From NCBI RefSeq assembly GCF_020193575.1, contig NZ_JADYVD010000001.1, forward strand, positions 186,001 through 250,000: a stretch of DNA of 64,000 nucleotides, written 5' to 3'. The translations under genes and the position numbers were made by a program. Shown piece after piece: positions 45,203 through 54,820 of this stretch. Position 1 is the first letter of the stretch, and each line of letters begins with the position of its first letter. Below the pieces are notes generated by a model. The model did no database searches, was not told the DNA's origin, and worked only from the letters and a program-made list of their open reading frames with translations. The DNA comes from Ensifer sp. IC4062 (GTDB lineage: Bacteria > Pseudomonadota > Alphaproteobacteria > Rhizobiales > Rhizobiaceae).

Positions 45203-45685
45203 ATGACTGCAGCGACCGACATCAAGCCCACCGACGAGCGCGAACTGGTGCTCACCCGCCTCATCGATGCGCCGCGCGAAAAGGTTTATCGCGCCTTCAC
45301 CGATGCGGAACTCCTGAAGCAATGGTTTGCACCCTTGCCGTGGACGATTACGGAAGCGGAGCTTGATGTGAGGTCAGGCGGTACTAACCGGTTCGTCATG
45401 CGTTCCCCGGAGGGCGAGCTCTATCCCAATCAGGGCGTCTATCTGGAGGTTGTTCCGAACGAGAAGCTGGTCCTGACCGACGCATATACGGAGGCTTGGA
45501 AGCCTTCGGAAAAACCCTTCATGACTGCGATCCTGACTTTCGAGGACGAGGACGGCAAGACCCGCTACACGGCCCGCGCCCGCCACTGGAGCGCGTCGGA
45601 CCGGGAAGCGCACGAAAAGATGGGTTTTCATGAGGGCTGGGGTCAATGCGCCGACCAGCTCGCCGCGCTTGTCGCAAAACTCTGA
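45203..45685 (+). CDS. SRPBCC/AHSA1-type domain protein
   Basis: The 160-residue START-like protein has the AHSA1 pattern: LTRLIDAPREKVYRAFTDAELLKQWF at the N terminus and HWSASDREAHEKMGFHEGWGQ near the end. The latter is the usual ending of ligand-binding SRPBCC proteins of this type. GGAGGAATT lies upstream of the ATG. It follows the ECF42 gene on the same strand and is a plausible target of it. The ligand is unknown. Confidence 0.9.
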   Translation: MTAATDIKPTDERELVLTRLIDAPREKVYRAFTDAELLKQWFAPLPWTITEAELDVRSGGTNRFVMRSPEGELYPNQGVYLEVVPNEKLVLTDAYTEAWKPSEKPFMTAILTFEDEDGKTRYTARARHWSASDREAHEKMGFHEGWGQCADQLAALVAKL

Positions 45686-45702
45686 CACCAGCGGGCGGTG
45701 GC

Positions 45703-45739
45703 CTACAGCCCTGTGCGTCTTCAGACAGGGTCGCTGTAG
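45703..45739. repeat. Partial copy of the repeat's second hairpin
   Basis: CTACAG-CCCTGT ... ACAGGG-TCGCTGTAG (45703-45739) matches hairpin 2 of the dispersed repeat but lacks the mini-ORF and hairpin 1. It lies between the SRPBCC and SnoaL-VOC genes. Confidence 0.6.
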
Positions 45740-45774
45740 AGGCTTTCGCGCCCCATCGATCAAGGAGATGAACC

Positions 45775-46638
45775 ATGTCCGACACCGGAACGAGAACAGC
45801 CGCCGTCGACGAGATCCGTGCGGTGATCGAGGATTGGGCTGAAGCGATGCGGGTCAAGGACGCCGCCCGTGTTCTTGCCCACGGCGCGGAAGACTGCCTT
45901 GTCTATTCGCTGGCGCCACCTCTTAAGGAAACAGCGGGAGGCGCCGACGGACTCGAGCAGTGGTTTTCGACCTGGAAAGGTCCGCTCGGTTACCGGCTTC
46001 AGGAGCTGGAAATCTCGGCAGGTGACGGCGTCGCCTTCGCGACGGCGCTCACCCATCTTGCTGGCGAGAAGCTGGACGGGGAAAAGGCGGCGCTCTGGTT
46101 TCGCCAGACGCTCGGTTTGAAGCGCACGGAGAACGGATGGAAGATCGCCCACCAGCACGAGTCGGTGCCCTTCTACATGGATGGCAGCTTCAAGGCGGCG
46201 ATCGACCTGGATCCGACGTCAGAGGTCGATTGGCAGGCGCCGTCGCGCCCGCCGATGGCCGGCGTCATCGCCTATCTTAATGTCCAGGACGCGAATGCCA
46301 CGGCGGAATTCTACGGCCGTGCCTTCGGCGCCAGAGAGGTGGATCGCAGATATGCCGAGGACGGCAAACGCCTCATCCACTGCCATCTGACGATCAATGG
46401 CGGCGCATTGATGCTGAACGATCCGTTCCCGGAATTCGGTTACTCGTGGAAGCCGCAGGAAGGCGTCGTTCTGCATCTCGTCGTCGACGACGCAGATTTC
46501 TGGTGGAAGCGTGCCGTCGCCGCGGGAGCGGAGGTGACGATGCCGTTGGCGCTCGCCTTCTGGGGCGACTATTACGGGCAGCTCCGCGATCCCTTCGGCA
46601 TCAGTTGGGCGATCGTTGCGCCGGTCAAGAAGGATTGA
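45775..46638 (+). CDS. SnoaL-like domain fused to VOC (glyoxalase) domain
   Basis: The 287-residue protein combines an N-terminal NTF2/SnoaL-like domain (about 1-140, ending GWKIAHQHESVPFYMDG) with a C-terminal VOC domain of PhnB type. The VOC part runs from about 155 (MAGVIAYLNVQDANATAEFYGRAFGA) to RDPFGISWAIVAP. Either domain alone is a common small enzyme or binding fold; the function of the fusion is not evident. AAGGAG precedes the ATG. It is the third plus-strand gene after the ECF42 unit. Confidence 0.9.
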   Translation: MSDTGTRTAAVDEIRAVIEDWAEAMRVKDAARVLAHGAEDCLVYSLAPPLKETAGGADGLEQWFSTWKGPLGYRLQELEISAGDGVAFATALTHLAGEKLDGEKAALWFRQTLGLKRTENGWKIAHQHESVPFYMDGSFKAAIDLDPTSEVDWQAPSRPPMAGVIAYLNVQDANATAEFYGRAFGAREVDRRYAEDGKRLIHCHLTINGGALMLNDPFPEFGYSWKPQEGVVLHLVVDDADFWWKRAVAAGAEVTMPLALAFWGDYYGQLRDPFGISWAIVAPVKKD

Positions 46639-46801
46639 GCGCAGCGGCCTGCCGAGTCTGGCCAACCAGCAGGCAACGTGCGGGACAAGCATCATTCTGG
46701 GCCCGCACGAAACAAACTTGCAACGTGCGCGCCGGAACAGAGCGCAACTTTCGCGATTCATGCATTATCCTCGCGGGCAACTCTCCGATCCGCGAGGCAA
46801 T

Positions 46802-47416
46802 ATGATCCTTTACTACCAAACCCACTCGCCCTTTGCGCGCAAGGCACTCGTTTTCGCCAACGAAGCCGGGCTTGCGGCCCGGATCGAGGTCATTCACCAC
46901 GAAACGAGCCCGACACGACGCAATGAGCGGGTTTATGCCGAAAACCCACTCGGGAAGGTTCCCGTGCTGCTTCGTGCAGTCGGACCGGCGATCTTCGATT
47001 CCGATGTGATATGTGCCTACCTCGACACTCTTCACGACGGCAGGAGGCTCATTCCAGAAAGTGGCGATGCCCGCTGGAACGCCTTGGTTCTGCAGTCGGT
47101 CGCGCAAGGGCTGGCGCAAACCGGGATCAATCTGCGTTGGGAGACCGCCCGACGGCCGGAACAGTTGCGCTACGCGATACTGCGCGACGGTTTCGTCGAA
47201 AAAATCCAAGCTACATATGACTGGTTAGAAACGGCGCTGGACCCGACGGCGCCGCTTCATGTCGGTCATATCGCGCTGGCGACGACCCTCTCCTGGATGG
47301 AGTTCCGCGACTTGCCGTCGTTTCGGGCTCGAACGAGGCTAACGCGATGGTTCGACGAATTCGAGCAAAGGCCTTCGATGCTGGCGACGCCGCTCTTCGG
47401 CGAGACGCATGATTGA
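46802..47416 (+). CDS. Glutathione S-transferase family protein
   Basis: The 204-residue protein has an N-terminal thioredoxin-fold domain starting MILYYQTHSPFARKALVFA (likely catalytic serine near residue 9), with ENPLGKVPVLL and FDSDVICAYLD. A C-terminal helical domain follows. It would conjugate or reduce electrophiles with glutathione. The ATG has a weak GAGG upstream. It is on the same strand as the ECF42 neighbourhood and convergent with hemW. Confidence 0.88.
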   Translation: MILYYQTHSPFARKALVFANEAGLAARIEVIHHETSPTRRNERVYAENPLGKVPVLLRAVGPAIFDSDVICAYLDTLHDGRRLIPESGDARWNALVLQSVAQGLAQTGINLRWETARRPEQLRYAILRDGFVEKIQATYDWLETALDPTAPLHVGHIALATTLSWMEFRDLPSFRARTRLTRWFDEFEQRPSMLATPLFGETHD

Positions 47417-47444
47417 CAGCGGCCGCGGATTCGGGCCGCTCGTG

Positions 47445-48626
47445 TCAGCAGGCGAGGTCGGCGACCACCGCGTCGAGGATCAGCATCCCGGTCGGCGTGC
47501 AACGCAGCCGTGAATTGCCGAGCCGCTCGATGAAGCCGTGCTCGATCAGAAACTGCTCGCGGGCGGGGTCGGGATCGCGGCCGGAAAGGCTCTGCCAGCG
47601 GGCCAGATCGACGCCTTCCTTGAGCCGAAGACCCATCAGCAGGAGTTCGTCGGCCTGGGCCTCAAGGTCCAGCAGTTCGCGCTCGATCATGCCGTGGCCC
47701 TGCTCTTCGACGAGGCGGAGCCATTCCTCGGGCTTGCGTTCCGTCGCTGTCGCCACCTTGGCACCGCGGAGCGTCAGCCGCCCGTGAGCGCCGGGACCGA
47801 TGCCCACATAGTCGCCGTAGCGCCAATAGGTGAGATTGTGCCGGCTTTCCGCCCCCGGCCGTGCGTGATTGGACACTTCGTAGGCCGGCATGCCGATCGC
47901 CGCGGTGATCTCCTGCGTCGCCTCATAGAGCACGGCCGACTGTTCGCCGTCCGGAACGACGAGCTTGCCGGCTTTATGCAGCCCGTAGAAGGGCGTGCCT
48001 TCCTCGATCGTCAACTGATAGAGCGAGAGATGGTCGACCGCGTACGAGACCGCCTCCTTCAATTCCCGCTCCCAGTCCTCGACTGTCTGGTTCGGGCGGG
48101 CATAGATCAAGTCGAAGGACATGCGCGGGAAGATCTCGCGCGCCAGCCGGACCGCCTTCAACGCGTCCTCGACATTATGCAGCCGCCCCAAGAACTTCAG
48201 GTCATGGTCGTTCAACGCCTGTACGCCGAGCGAGACGCGGTTGACGCCGGCGGCACGATAGCCGTGGAAGCGCGTCGCCTCGACGCTCGATGGATTGGCC
48301 TCCATCGTGATCTCGATACCGTCCGGCACATGCCAGTGGTTGGCGATGCCGTTGAGGATTGCATCGACGGTCGTCGGATCCATCAGCGAAGGCGTGCCGC
48401 CACCCATGAAAATGCTCGTGACCGTCCGCGGACCGGAGAGTTCGCGGGCTTCCGCCATTTCCCGCAGGAAGGCTGTGACGAAGCGCGGCTGGTCCACGGG
48501 CTGATGGCGGACATGGCTGTTGAAGTCGCAATAGGGGCACTTCGCCGCGCAAAACGGCCAGTGCACATAGACCCCGAAGCCGGGGTCTATGCAGTCACCG
48601 ATCGCGGAGAGCGGGGTCACATGCAT
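47445..48626 (-). CDS. hemW: Radical SAM heme chaperone HemW
   Basis: The 393-residue radical SAM protein has the cluster motif CAAKCPYCDF (Cys26, 30 and 33), then GGGTPSLM and NPSSVE. The later GIGPGAHGRL segment is present as well. HemW-type proteins bind heme and lack the extra N-terminal residues of coproporphyrinogen dehydrogenase HemN. It is downstream of rdgB with a 13-bp gap in a conserved minus-strand run with rph. Confidence 0.94.
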   Translation of the reverse strand: MHVTPLSAIGDCIDPGFGVYVHWPFCAAKCPYCDFNSHVRHQPVDQPRFVTAFLREMAEARELSGPRTVTSIFMGGGTPSLMDPTTVDAILNGIANHWHVPDGIEITMEANPSSVEATRFHGYRAAGVNRVSLGVQALNDHDLKFLGRLHNVEDALKAVRLAREIFPRMSFDLIYARPNQTVEDWERELKEAVSYAVDHLSLYQLTIEEGTPFYGLHKAGKLVVPDGEQSAVLYEATQEITAAIGMPAYEVSNHARPGAESRHNLTYWRYGDYVGIGPGAHGRLTLRGAKVATATERKPEEWLRLVEEQGHGMIERELLDLEAQADELLLMGLRLKEGVDLARWQSLSGRDPDPAREQFLIEHGFIERLGNSRLRCTPTGMLILDAVVADLAC

Positions 48627-48639
48627 TGTCTTTCGTCTT

Positions 48640-49284
48640 TCAGGCGCCGAGGCAGGTTTCGGCGAAGAGCTTGAAGGCGCGGGCGCGGTGCGAAAGCGCG
48701 CTCGCGTCGCCGGGCTTCCAGCCGTGCTTTTCTTCCGCCGTCATTTCGCCAAAGGTGGTGTCGTAGCCATTTGGTTGAAAGACCGGGTCGTAGCCGAAAC
48801 CGCTTGTTCCGCGCGGCGGCCAGACGACTTGGCCTTCGACCTCGCCGCGAAAGAGCTCGACATGGCCATCCGGCCAAGCGAGGCAGAGCACGGAGACGAA
48901 GCGCGCGGTTCGGCTCTCGGGCGTCACCGCGCCTTTCTCCTTGAGCGCCATTTCCACCTTTTCCATCGCCATGGCGAAGTCGCGGCTGCCATCCTCGCGT
49001 TCGGCCCAATTGGCCGTGTAGACGCCCGGCGCGCCATCGAGGGCATCGATCGCGAGACCGGAATCGTCCGAAAGCGCCGGCAGGCCGGAGGCTCTTGCCG
49101 AGGCGAGCGCCTTGATCGTCGCGTTTTCCTCAAATGTCGTGCCGGTCTCCTCCGGCTCGACGAAGTTGAGATCGGCGGCCGACTTCGCCTCGAAACCGAG
49201 CGGACCGATCAGGTCGCGGATTTCGCGGATCTTGCCGGCATTGTGGCTCGCGACGACGAGCGTCTTATCATCCAGTTTGCGCAT
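48640..49284 (-). CDS. rdgB: XTP/dITP diphosphatase (Ham1/RdgB)
   Basis: The 214-residue house-cleaning pyrophosphatase removes non-canonical purine triphosphates such as dITP and XTP. The motif [10 protein letters not shown] is near the N terminus, [13 protein letters not shown] is in the middle, and GFGYDPVF lies near residue 167. An ATG five codons upstream is possible; 49284 is chosen for its AGAAGAG ribosome site. The order rph, (VOC gene), rdgB, hemW on the minus strand is typical of rhizobia. Confidence 0.95.
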   Translation of the reverse strand: MRKLDDKTLVVASHNAGKIREIRDLIGPLGFEAKSAADLNFVEPEETGTTFEENATIKALASARASGLPALSDDSGLAIDALDGAPGVYTANWAEREDGSRDFAMAMEKVEMALKEKGAVTPESRTARFVSVLCLAWPDGHVELFRGEVEGQVVWPPRGTSGFGYDPVFQPNGYDTTFGEMTAEEKHGWKPGDASALSHRARAFKLFAETCLGA

Positions 49285-49319
49285 TCTCTTCTGTTCCATT
49301 AAGGCGGCTGCAGCCGCGT

Positions 49320-49736
49320 TCAATCAATCGACCAAAGGCCCGGCTCCGCGCATTCCAGGCTGTTGCCGGCCGGGTCGCGGAAGTAGAAGGAGCGGGCGCC
49401 GTTGGGCCAGCGGATGTCCGCTTCGATCGGAACGCCAGCAGCTTCGAGTTTTGCCTTCCATGCGTCGAGCGCCTGCGCCGCGACCCGGAAGCACATGTGC
49501 CCCTTTCCCGTCGTCCCGTGCGGCGGCACGGGGAGCGCTCCCGGCGCCGGCGGTTTGACCGTCTCGGCGGGATTGAAGATCAGGAGTATGCCTGCGCCGC
49601 AGCGGAAGAACACGTGTCGATTGCCGGCGCGGGTGATCCGCTGCAGGCCGAGCACCGTGCCGTAGAAGGCCTCGGCGCGATCGAGATCCTCCGCATAGAG
49701 CGCAGTTTCGAGAATGCCTTCGAGCGCCGAGGTCAA
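49320..49736 (-). CDS. VOC (glyoxalase/bleomycin resistance) family protein
   Basis: The 138-residue protein has one VOC fold, with [23 protein letters not shown] at the N terminus and [22 protein letters not shown] at the C terminus. A TTG start is inferred: no ATG or GTG is in frame nearby and AAGGGA lies 7 bp upstream. It is inserted between rph and rdgB, each about 15-35 bp away, so it is in the same transcript. The substrate is unknown. Confidence 0.85.
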   Translation of the reverse strand: MTSALEGILETALYAEDLDRAEAFYGTVLGLQRITRAGNRHVFFRCGAGILLIFNPAETVKPPAPGALPVPPHGTTGKGHMCFRVAAQALDAWKAKLEAAGVPIEADIRWPNGARSFYFRDPAGNSLECAEPGLWSID

Positions 49737-49751
49737 ATTTCGTCCCTTCGA

Positions 49752-50471
49752 TCAGCCGGCGATCGCCTGCTTCTGCAGCGCAATGAGCTCGGCGATGCCG
49801 TTCTTGGCGAGCGACATCAGGCTTGCGAATTCCTCTTCCGTGAAGGGCTTACCTTCGGCCGTCCCCTGGATCTCGACCAGGCCGCCGCTGCCGGTCATGA
49901 CGAAATTGGCATCCGTCTCGGCGGCGGAGTCTTCGAGATAGTCGAGGTCGATCACCGCCTGGCTGGCGAAGATACCGCAGGAAATGGCGGCGACGTGGTC
50001 CCTGAGCACGCGCTCGACCTTGACCATGTTGCGCGCCTCCATCCACTTCAGACAGTCGTGGAGTGCGACCCAGGCGCCGGTAATCGAGGCGGTGCGCGTA
50101 CCGCCGTCCGCCTGGATGACGTCGCAATCGATCGAAATCTGGCGCTCGCCGAGCGCTGGCAGATCGACGACAGCGCGGAGCGATCGTCCGATCAGCCGCT
50201 GGATCTCCTGCGTGCGGCCGCTCTGCTTTCCGCTCGCCGCCTCGCGCTTCATCCGCTCGCCGGTCGCACGCGGTAACATGCCGTATTCGGCCGTGACCCA
50301 CCCCTTGCCGCCGTTGCGCAGCCATGCGGGGACCTTCTCCTCGAGACTCGCCGTGCACAGCACATGCGTGTCGCCGAAACGCACGAGGCAGGAACCTTCC
50401 GCATGCTTGGAAAAATTGCGCTCGAAGGAAACCTTGCGCATTTGGTCGGTTTTTCTGCCGGATGGCCGCAT
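49752..50471 (-). CDS. rph: Ribonuclease PH
   Basis: The 239-residue phosphorolytic 3' exoribonuclease trims tRNA 3' ends. It begins [12 protein letters not shown] and contains [33 protein letters not shown] and [20 protein letters not shown], all classic RNase PH segments. AGGAG lies upstream of the ATG. It is divergent from hrcA, a conserved arrangement. Confidence 0.96.
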   Translation of the reverse strand: MRPSGRKTDQMRKVSFERNFSKHAEGSCLVRFGDTHVLCTASLEEKVPAWLRNGGKGWVTAEYGMLPRATGERMKREAASGKQSGRTQEIQRLIGRSLRAVVDLPALGERQISIDCDVIQADGGTRTASITGAWVALHDCLKWMEARNMVKVERVLRDHVAAISCGIFASQAVIDLDYLEDSAAETDANFVMTGSGGLVEIQGTAEGKPFTEEEFASLMSLAKNGIAELIALQKQAIAG

Positions 50472-50628
50472 CGTCAACTCCTATCTTCTCTGCTGAGCCT
50501 TCTAGAGCATGGCGAACGCAAAGGGAACCGGCAGATATCGGCTGGGGGGATTGATTTTTCCCTTTTGCCATTACCGGCACGGGCCACTATATTTCAGCTT
50601 GATAGGAATGACTGCTGCACGGAGTGAC

Positions 50629-51708
50629 ATGGTACTGCGCAATTCCGGAGCGAACGAGATCGCGGCGGCGCTGGATGAGCGTTCCGGTGAAATCTTCCGC
50701 CGCATTGTGGAGACCTATCTGGAGAGCGGTGAGCCGCTCGGGTCGCGCAACCTTTCACGGCTGTTGCCGATGTCGCTGTCGCCGGCTTCCGTGCGCAATG
50801 TGATGAGCGACCTCGAACATCTTGGACTTATCTATTCGCCCCATGTAAGCGCCGGCCGTCTTCCGACCCAGACTGGCCTCCGCTTCTTCGTCGACGCCTT
50901 CATGCAGGTCGGCAATCTTTCGGCGGAGGAGCGGGCTTCGATCGAACGCCAGGTTCGCCGGGGCGATCGGGATCAGCCGGTGGAAAGTCTGCTGGCTGAG
51001 GCGAGCCAAATGCTTTCGGGCATGTCGCGCGGCGCCGGCCTCGTCATCACCACCAAGAGCGATCCGGTGCTCAAGCACGTCGAGTTCATCCGCCTGGCGC
51101 CGACCAAGGCGTTGGCCGTTCTCGTCGGCGAACATGATCAGGTCGAGAACCGCATCATCGAGCTGCCGGCAGGCGTCACGAGCGCGCAACTGACTGAGGC
51201 CGCCAATTTCCTCAATGCCCATCTTGGGGGGCAAACCATCGCCGAGGTGCGCGCGCAACTGCAAGAGCTGAAGGCAACGGTGCGCGGCGAGCTCGATCTC
51301 CTGTCGCAGGATCTGGTCGAGCGGGGGCTTGCGATCTGGTCCGGCAGTGAGGGCGACGAGAAGCCGACGCGCCTTATCGTTCGTGGCCGCGCCAACTTGC
51401 TCGAGGGGCTGGAGGGCGCCGAGGATATAGACCGCCTTCGGATGCTTTTCGACGACCTCGAAAAGAAGGACAGCCTGATCGAGCTTCTCGACCTCGCCGA
51501 GAGCGGTCCCGGCGTGCGCATCTTCATAGGATCGGAAAACAAGCTCTTTTCCCTTTCCGGCTCGTCGCTGATCGTCGCGCCCTATCGCGACACCGACGAC
51601 CGCATCATAGGCGCGGTCGGCGTTATTGGCCCGACCCGGCTCAATTATTCGCGAATCGTCCCTATGGTGGATTACACCGCGCAGCTGATGTCGCGCCTGT
51701 CGCGTTGA
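50629..51708 (+). CDS. hrcA: Heat-inducible transcription repressor HrcA
   Basis: The 359-residue repressor has an N-terminal winged helix ([21 protein letters not shown], then [18 protein letters not shown]) and C-terminal GAF-like and dimerisation domains ([20 protein letters not shown]). It represses groESL through CIRCE elements. An ATG seven codons upstream is an alternative; 50629 has GGAG at proper spacing. No CIRCE was seen near it. It precedes grpE on the same strand. Confidence 0.95.
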   Translation: MVLRNSGANEIAAALDERSGEIFRRIVETYLESGEPLGSRNLSRLLPMSLSPASVRNVMSDLEHLGLIYSPHVSAGRLPTQTGLRFFVDAFMQVGNLSAEERASIERQVRRGDRDQPVESLLAEASQMLSGMSRGAGLVITTKSDPVLKHVEFIRLAPTKALAVLVGEHDQVENRIIELPAGVTSAQLTEAANFLNAHLGGQTIAEVRAQLQELKATVRGELDLLSQDLVERGLAIWSGSEGDEKPTRLIVRGRANLLEGLEGAEDIDRLRMLFDDLEKKDSLIELLDLAESGPGVRIFIGSENKLFSLSGSSLIVAPYRDTDDRIIGAVGVIGPTRLNYSRIVPMVDYTAQLMSRLSR

Positions 51709-51739
51709 AGCTGCAATTCCGCCACAGCGGCATTCCACC

Positions 51740-51768
51740 CTTGATTTTTCGGCCCCAAACCTCGATAT
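51740..51768 (+). promoter_or_regulatory. Possible RpoH-type promoter for grpE
   Basis: CTTGAT (51740-51745), a 17-bp spacer and CGATAT (51763-51768) resemble the alphaproteobacterial RpoH pattern CTTGAA-N16/17-CYTATNT. The match is partial and lies about 95 bp before the grpE start. Confidence 0.35.
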
Positions 51769-51862
51769 CGGCTTCAAATCCAGACTAGACCAAGATCGAG
51801 CAGAGCGACTTGCGCTTGCTTGGCGATGTCGAAGACACAAAAGAGACATTCCGGAGAACGTC

Positions 51863-52486
51863 ATGACCGACGACACGAACAAACACGGACCTGAGGCGAC
51901 TGCGGCAGAAGAACCTGTGAACACCGCCGCCCCGGAGGCGGAGGTGCAGGAAGCCGAGGAGGCCGCGGCCACGCCGGATCCGCTGGAGCTCGCCAAGGCG
52001 GAGAATGCGGAACTGCGGGACAAATATCTTCGCTTGGCCGCCGAGATGGACAATCTTCGCCGCCGCACCGAGCGTGACGTCAAGGATGCCAAGTCCTACT
52101 CGGTCGCCGGCTTCGCGCGCGACATGTTGGCGGTGTCCGACAACCTGCGTCGCGCCCTCGAGGCGATCCCCCCCGAAGCGAAAGAAGCGGGCGAAGCGGG
52201 TCTTAATGCCCTGATCGAAGGCGTGGAAATGACCGAGCGCTCGATGCTCGCAGCGCTGGAGCGTCATGGTGTGAAGAAACTCGAGCCGGTCGGTCAGAAG
52301 TTCGATCCGAACTTCCATCAGGCGATGTTCGAAGTGCCGAACGCCGAGGTTCCGAACAACACCGTCGTTCAGGTCATCCAGGCCGGTTATGTCATCGGCG
52401 AGCGCGTGCTGCGCCCCGCGATGGTCGGCGTTTCCAAGGGCGGCCCCAAGGCAGCCGCGACCGAAAACGGGACGCCGGCGGCCTGA
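51863..52486 (+). CDS. grpE: GrpE nucleotide exchange factor
   Basis: The 207-residue DnaK co-chaperone has an acidic N-terminal tail (residues 1-45), a long coiled coil ([23 protein letters not shown]) and the C-terminal beta domain with [14 protein letters not shown] and [29 protein letters not shown] lies directly upstream of the ATG. It is downstream of hrcA, as in many alphaproteobacteria, with a 154-bp gap that may carry its own heat-shock promoter. Confidence 0.96.
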   Translation: MTDDTNKHGPEATAAEEPVNTAAPEAEVQEAEEAAATPDPLELAKAENAELRDKYLRLAAEMDNLRRRTERDVKDAKSYSVAGFARDMLAVSDNLRRALEAIPPEAKEAGEAGLNALIEGVEMTERSMLAALERHGVKKLEPVGQKFDPNFHQAMFEVPNAEVPNNTVVQVIQAGYVIGERVLRPAMVGVSKGGPKAAATENGTPAA

Positions 52487-52513
52487 TCGCTGCACCCTCA
52501 GCATGATTGCGGC

Positions 52514-52545
52514 GCCGCGCACTCCGAAGAGTGCGCGGCGTCTTC
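52514..52545 (+). terminator. Probable terminator hairpin of grpE
   Basis: A perfect 12-bp stem, CGCCGCGCACTC (52514-52525) with GAGTGCGCGGCG (52530-52541), closes a CGAA tetraloop and is followed by the weak T-tail TCTTCGT. Confidence 0.65.
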
Positions 52546-52620
52546 GTGCCTGCAAAGATGTGCAGCGGACTTGGCCAACGACACGCACCTAAGGCTTGAA
52601 TCGTAACAGGACGGCGGGAC

Positions 52621-52730
52621 TGCCCCTCACCCTCTCCCCGCACGCGGGGAGAGGGGACTTAGGAGCGTACCGCGGCGTCCCTTCGCCCCGCCTGCGCGGA
52701 GAAGGTGCCGGCAGGCGGATAAGGGGCCAA
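52621..52730. repeat. RIME-type palindromic repeat, copy 3
   Basis: CCCCTCACCCT, the palindrome CCCTCTCCCCGC-AC-GCGGGGAGAGGG and a short spacer are followed by a degenerate second palindrome (CCTTCGCCCCGC...GCGGAGAAGG) and a GGATAAGGGGCC end. The second palindrome has accumulated mismatches, so this copy is older than those in the iol operon. Confidence 0.75.
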
Positions 52731-52801
52731 CATGGCGCGGAAATACCTGCTTTTGTGCATGTTGTTGACCCAAATCCGCTGCACACTTTTGACCGATCGG
52801 C

Positions 52802-54037
52802 TCAGGCAAAGAGCTGCCGGAGATGATCGTTGAGAAAGCGGCCTTCGGGATCGACCCGGGCGCGGAGCGCGCGAAAATCGGCGGCGCGCGGATAAAGCGC
52901 CGTCACGTCTTCGGCACCCAGAAAGTGCAGCTTGCCCCAATGCGGGCGCGAGCCGTATTGGCGCAGGATCGTGTCGACGTCCTTCAGGTATTCCCAGTAG
53001 TCCGTGCCGGGCTCGCCCGAGACCGACAGCGTGATCGAATCCTGCTCATAGAAGGGACTGATCCAACCGGAATCGCCTGCCGTGAAGCGATACTCGATCG
53101 GATAAATGCAGGTCGGATGCTTTTCGAGCATCAGCTTGCGCACGGCCCGGACTGCATCCTTGCCGTGCGCGACCGGGACCGCATATTCGAGCTCGTGGAA
53201 GTTGGGTACGTATTCGATGGGGTAGATTTCGGAGGAATAGGCGATCTTTTCGAATGCCTGCTCCATCGGCGGCTGGTCGGTGATGTCGATCACCTTCATC
53301 TCGCAAACGTCGAAAGTCTTGCTGGTGGTCGAAACCGCCGACGTGTCCGGCAGGCAGTAGCAATGCCGGCTTTCGGGCACAGGGCACCAGAAGAAGCCGA
53401 AATGGCGGTGCTTGGCGGCGAGCTCGTCATGCTGTTGCATGCATTCGTCGAAGTCGCACCGCCAGAGCTTTTCATGCAGATTGTAGGCGTCCATCGTTTG
53501 AAGGGTGATTTCGGAGATCACCCCAAGCATGCCGACGGAGACGCGAGCCGCTTCCAACAGGTCTGGTGTTGTTTCGTCGACGACAAGAACGCTGCCGTCG
53601 GGCTGGACAAGGCGCATGCCGACGATCTGCGAGGCCATGTTGCCGAGTTTCGCGCCGGTGCCGTGCGTGCCGGTCGTCAGCGCACCGGCAAGAGCCTGGC
53701 TGTCGATATCGCCCTGGTTGATGAGTGAGAGCCCATTCGATTTCAAGACCTTGCCAAGCTGGTTGATCGTCGTCCCCGCCCTCACGGAGACCCGCTTGCG
53801 CGCCTGGTCGATGTTGACCACACCCTGCATGCCGGAAAGAGTGAGCAGGAGTCCGCTTGTTGCGACCACCGGGGTGAACGAGTGGCCCGATCCGGCGCAG
53901 CGCACATTGAGGCCAAGGGCCGTTGCCTCTTGGACCATTTCAGCGAGTGCCGCTTCGCTTTCCGGTGCACCCTTGTGGCGCACGATGCATGATTGGTTTC
54001 CGACCCAGTTTCGCCAGTGGCCGCCCGAATCCAGCAT
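52802..54037 (-). CDS. FAD-linked sugar-lactone oxidase (D-arabinono-1,4-lactone oxidase family)
   Basis: The 411-residue protein has an N-terminal FAD-binding (PCMH) domain with AGSGHSFTPVVATSGLLLTL and the ALTTGTHGTG loop. A C-terminal ALO domain ends with the characteristic HWGKLHFLGAEDV and RVDPEGRFLNDHLRQLF. Family members oxidise aldonolactones or sugars. No covalent-FAD histidine context (HSH) is obvious beyond the GSGHS segment. It is 15 bp downstream of an SDR gene, so the two are probably cotranscribed. Confidence 0.9.
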   Translation of the reverse strand: MLDSGGHWRNWVGNQSCIVRHKGAPESEAALAEMVQEATALGLNVRCAGSGHSFTPVVATSGLLLTLSGMQGVVNIDQARKRVSVRAGTTINQLGKVLKSNGLSLINQGDIDSQALAGALTTGTHGTGAKLGNMASQIVGMRLVQPDGSVLVVDETTPDLLEAARVSVGMLGVISEITLQTMDAYNLHEKLWRCDFDECMQQHDELAAKHRHFGFFWCPVPESRHCYCLPDTSAVSTTSKTFDVCEMKVIDITDQPPMEQAFEKIAYSSEIYPIEYVPNFHELEYAVPVAHGKDAVRAVRKLMLEKHPTCIYPIEYRFTAGDSGWISPFYEQDSITLSVSGEPGTDYWEYLKDVDTILRQYGSRPHWGKLHFLGAEDVTALYPRAADFRALRARVDPEGRFLNDHLRQLFA

Positions 54038-54052
54038 TCCTGTCTCCCTCCT

Positions 54053-54820
54053 TCAGACTGCCGTGAAGCAATTGTCGACGAACAGATGCGTACCGTTGAT
54101 GAAGCTCGCCTCGTCGCTTGCGAGGAACAGGGCAGCGTTGGCGACCTCCATCGGATCGCACATCCGCCCCTGCTGGGCGGCGATCGCCGCCTCGGACACG
54201 TCAACGCCGTATTTGCTCAGGCCGGCGATCTCGCGTTTGCCGTGGTCGGTCGCGATGAAGCCGGGGCAAACGGCGTTGCAGCGGATGCCTCGGTCGCGGA
54301 ATTCGACGGCGATCGCACGGGCGAACATGTGGCATGCGCCCTTGGTGGTGTCATAGAGCACCTCCATCGGCGTTGCCGCGACGGCGGAGATCGATGAGGT
54401 ACAGATGATGCTGCCGCCGCCCGCCTTGAGCATGCCGGGGAGCACCGCCTTGGTCATCAGGAACATGCTCTTCACATTCACCGCCATCAGCCGGTCCCAC
54501 TCCTCCTCTTCCGTTTCCAGAAATGGGCCGACCGCAAGTATGCCGGCATGATTGAAGAGCACGGTGACTGGACCGAAGGCGCTCTCCACGGCCTCGACCG
54601 CGGCGGTGACCTCAGCGGACACCGAAACGTCGGCGGCGGCGAAAACGGCTTGGCCGCCCTCGGCTCGGATGGCTGCCGCGACCTCTTCGCCCTTGCTCTT
54701 CGGCAGGTCGACGATGCCGACCTTGGCGCCTTCGCGGGCAAAGAGTTGTGACGCTGCCAGCCCGCACCCACCGGCGCCGCCGCTGATGAGAGCAATCTTG
54801 CCAGAAAGCCTGCCTGCCAT
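54053..54820 (-). CDS. Short-chain dehydrogenase/reductase
   Basis: The 255-residue classical SDR has SGGAGGCGLAAS (cofactor loop, about 13), NHAG near 90, the catalytic serine in ICTSSIS and the YDTTK active-site motif near 157. The family-typical NAVCPGFI is also present. The substrate is unknown; its partner gene encodes a sugar-lactone oxidase, which suggests sugar metabolism. AAGGGGAAG lies upstream of the ATG. Confidence 0.92.
   Translation of the reverse strand: MAGRLSGKIALISGGAGGCGLAASQLFAREGAKVGIVDLPKSKGEEVAAAIRAEGGQAVFAAADVSVSAEVTAAVEAVESAFGPVTVLFNHAGILAVGPFLETEEEEWDRLMAVNVKSMFLMTKAVLPGMLKAGGGSIICTSSISAVAATPMEVLYDTTKGACHMFARAIAVEFRDRGIRCNAVCPGFIATDHGKREIAGLSKYGVDVSEAAIAAQQGRMCDPMEVANAALFLASDEASFINGTHLFVDNCFTAV

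Larger units (their letters stand above)
52487..52801. other. Intergenic region with terminator hairpin and RIME repeat
   Basis: This 315-bp gap between convergent genes contains the grpE terminator-like hairpin (52514-52541) and a RIME-type repeat (about 52621-52730). I see no coding sequence in it. Confidence 0.6.
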
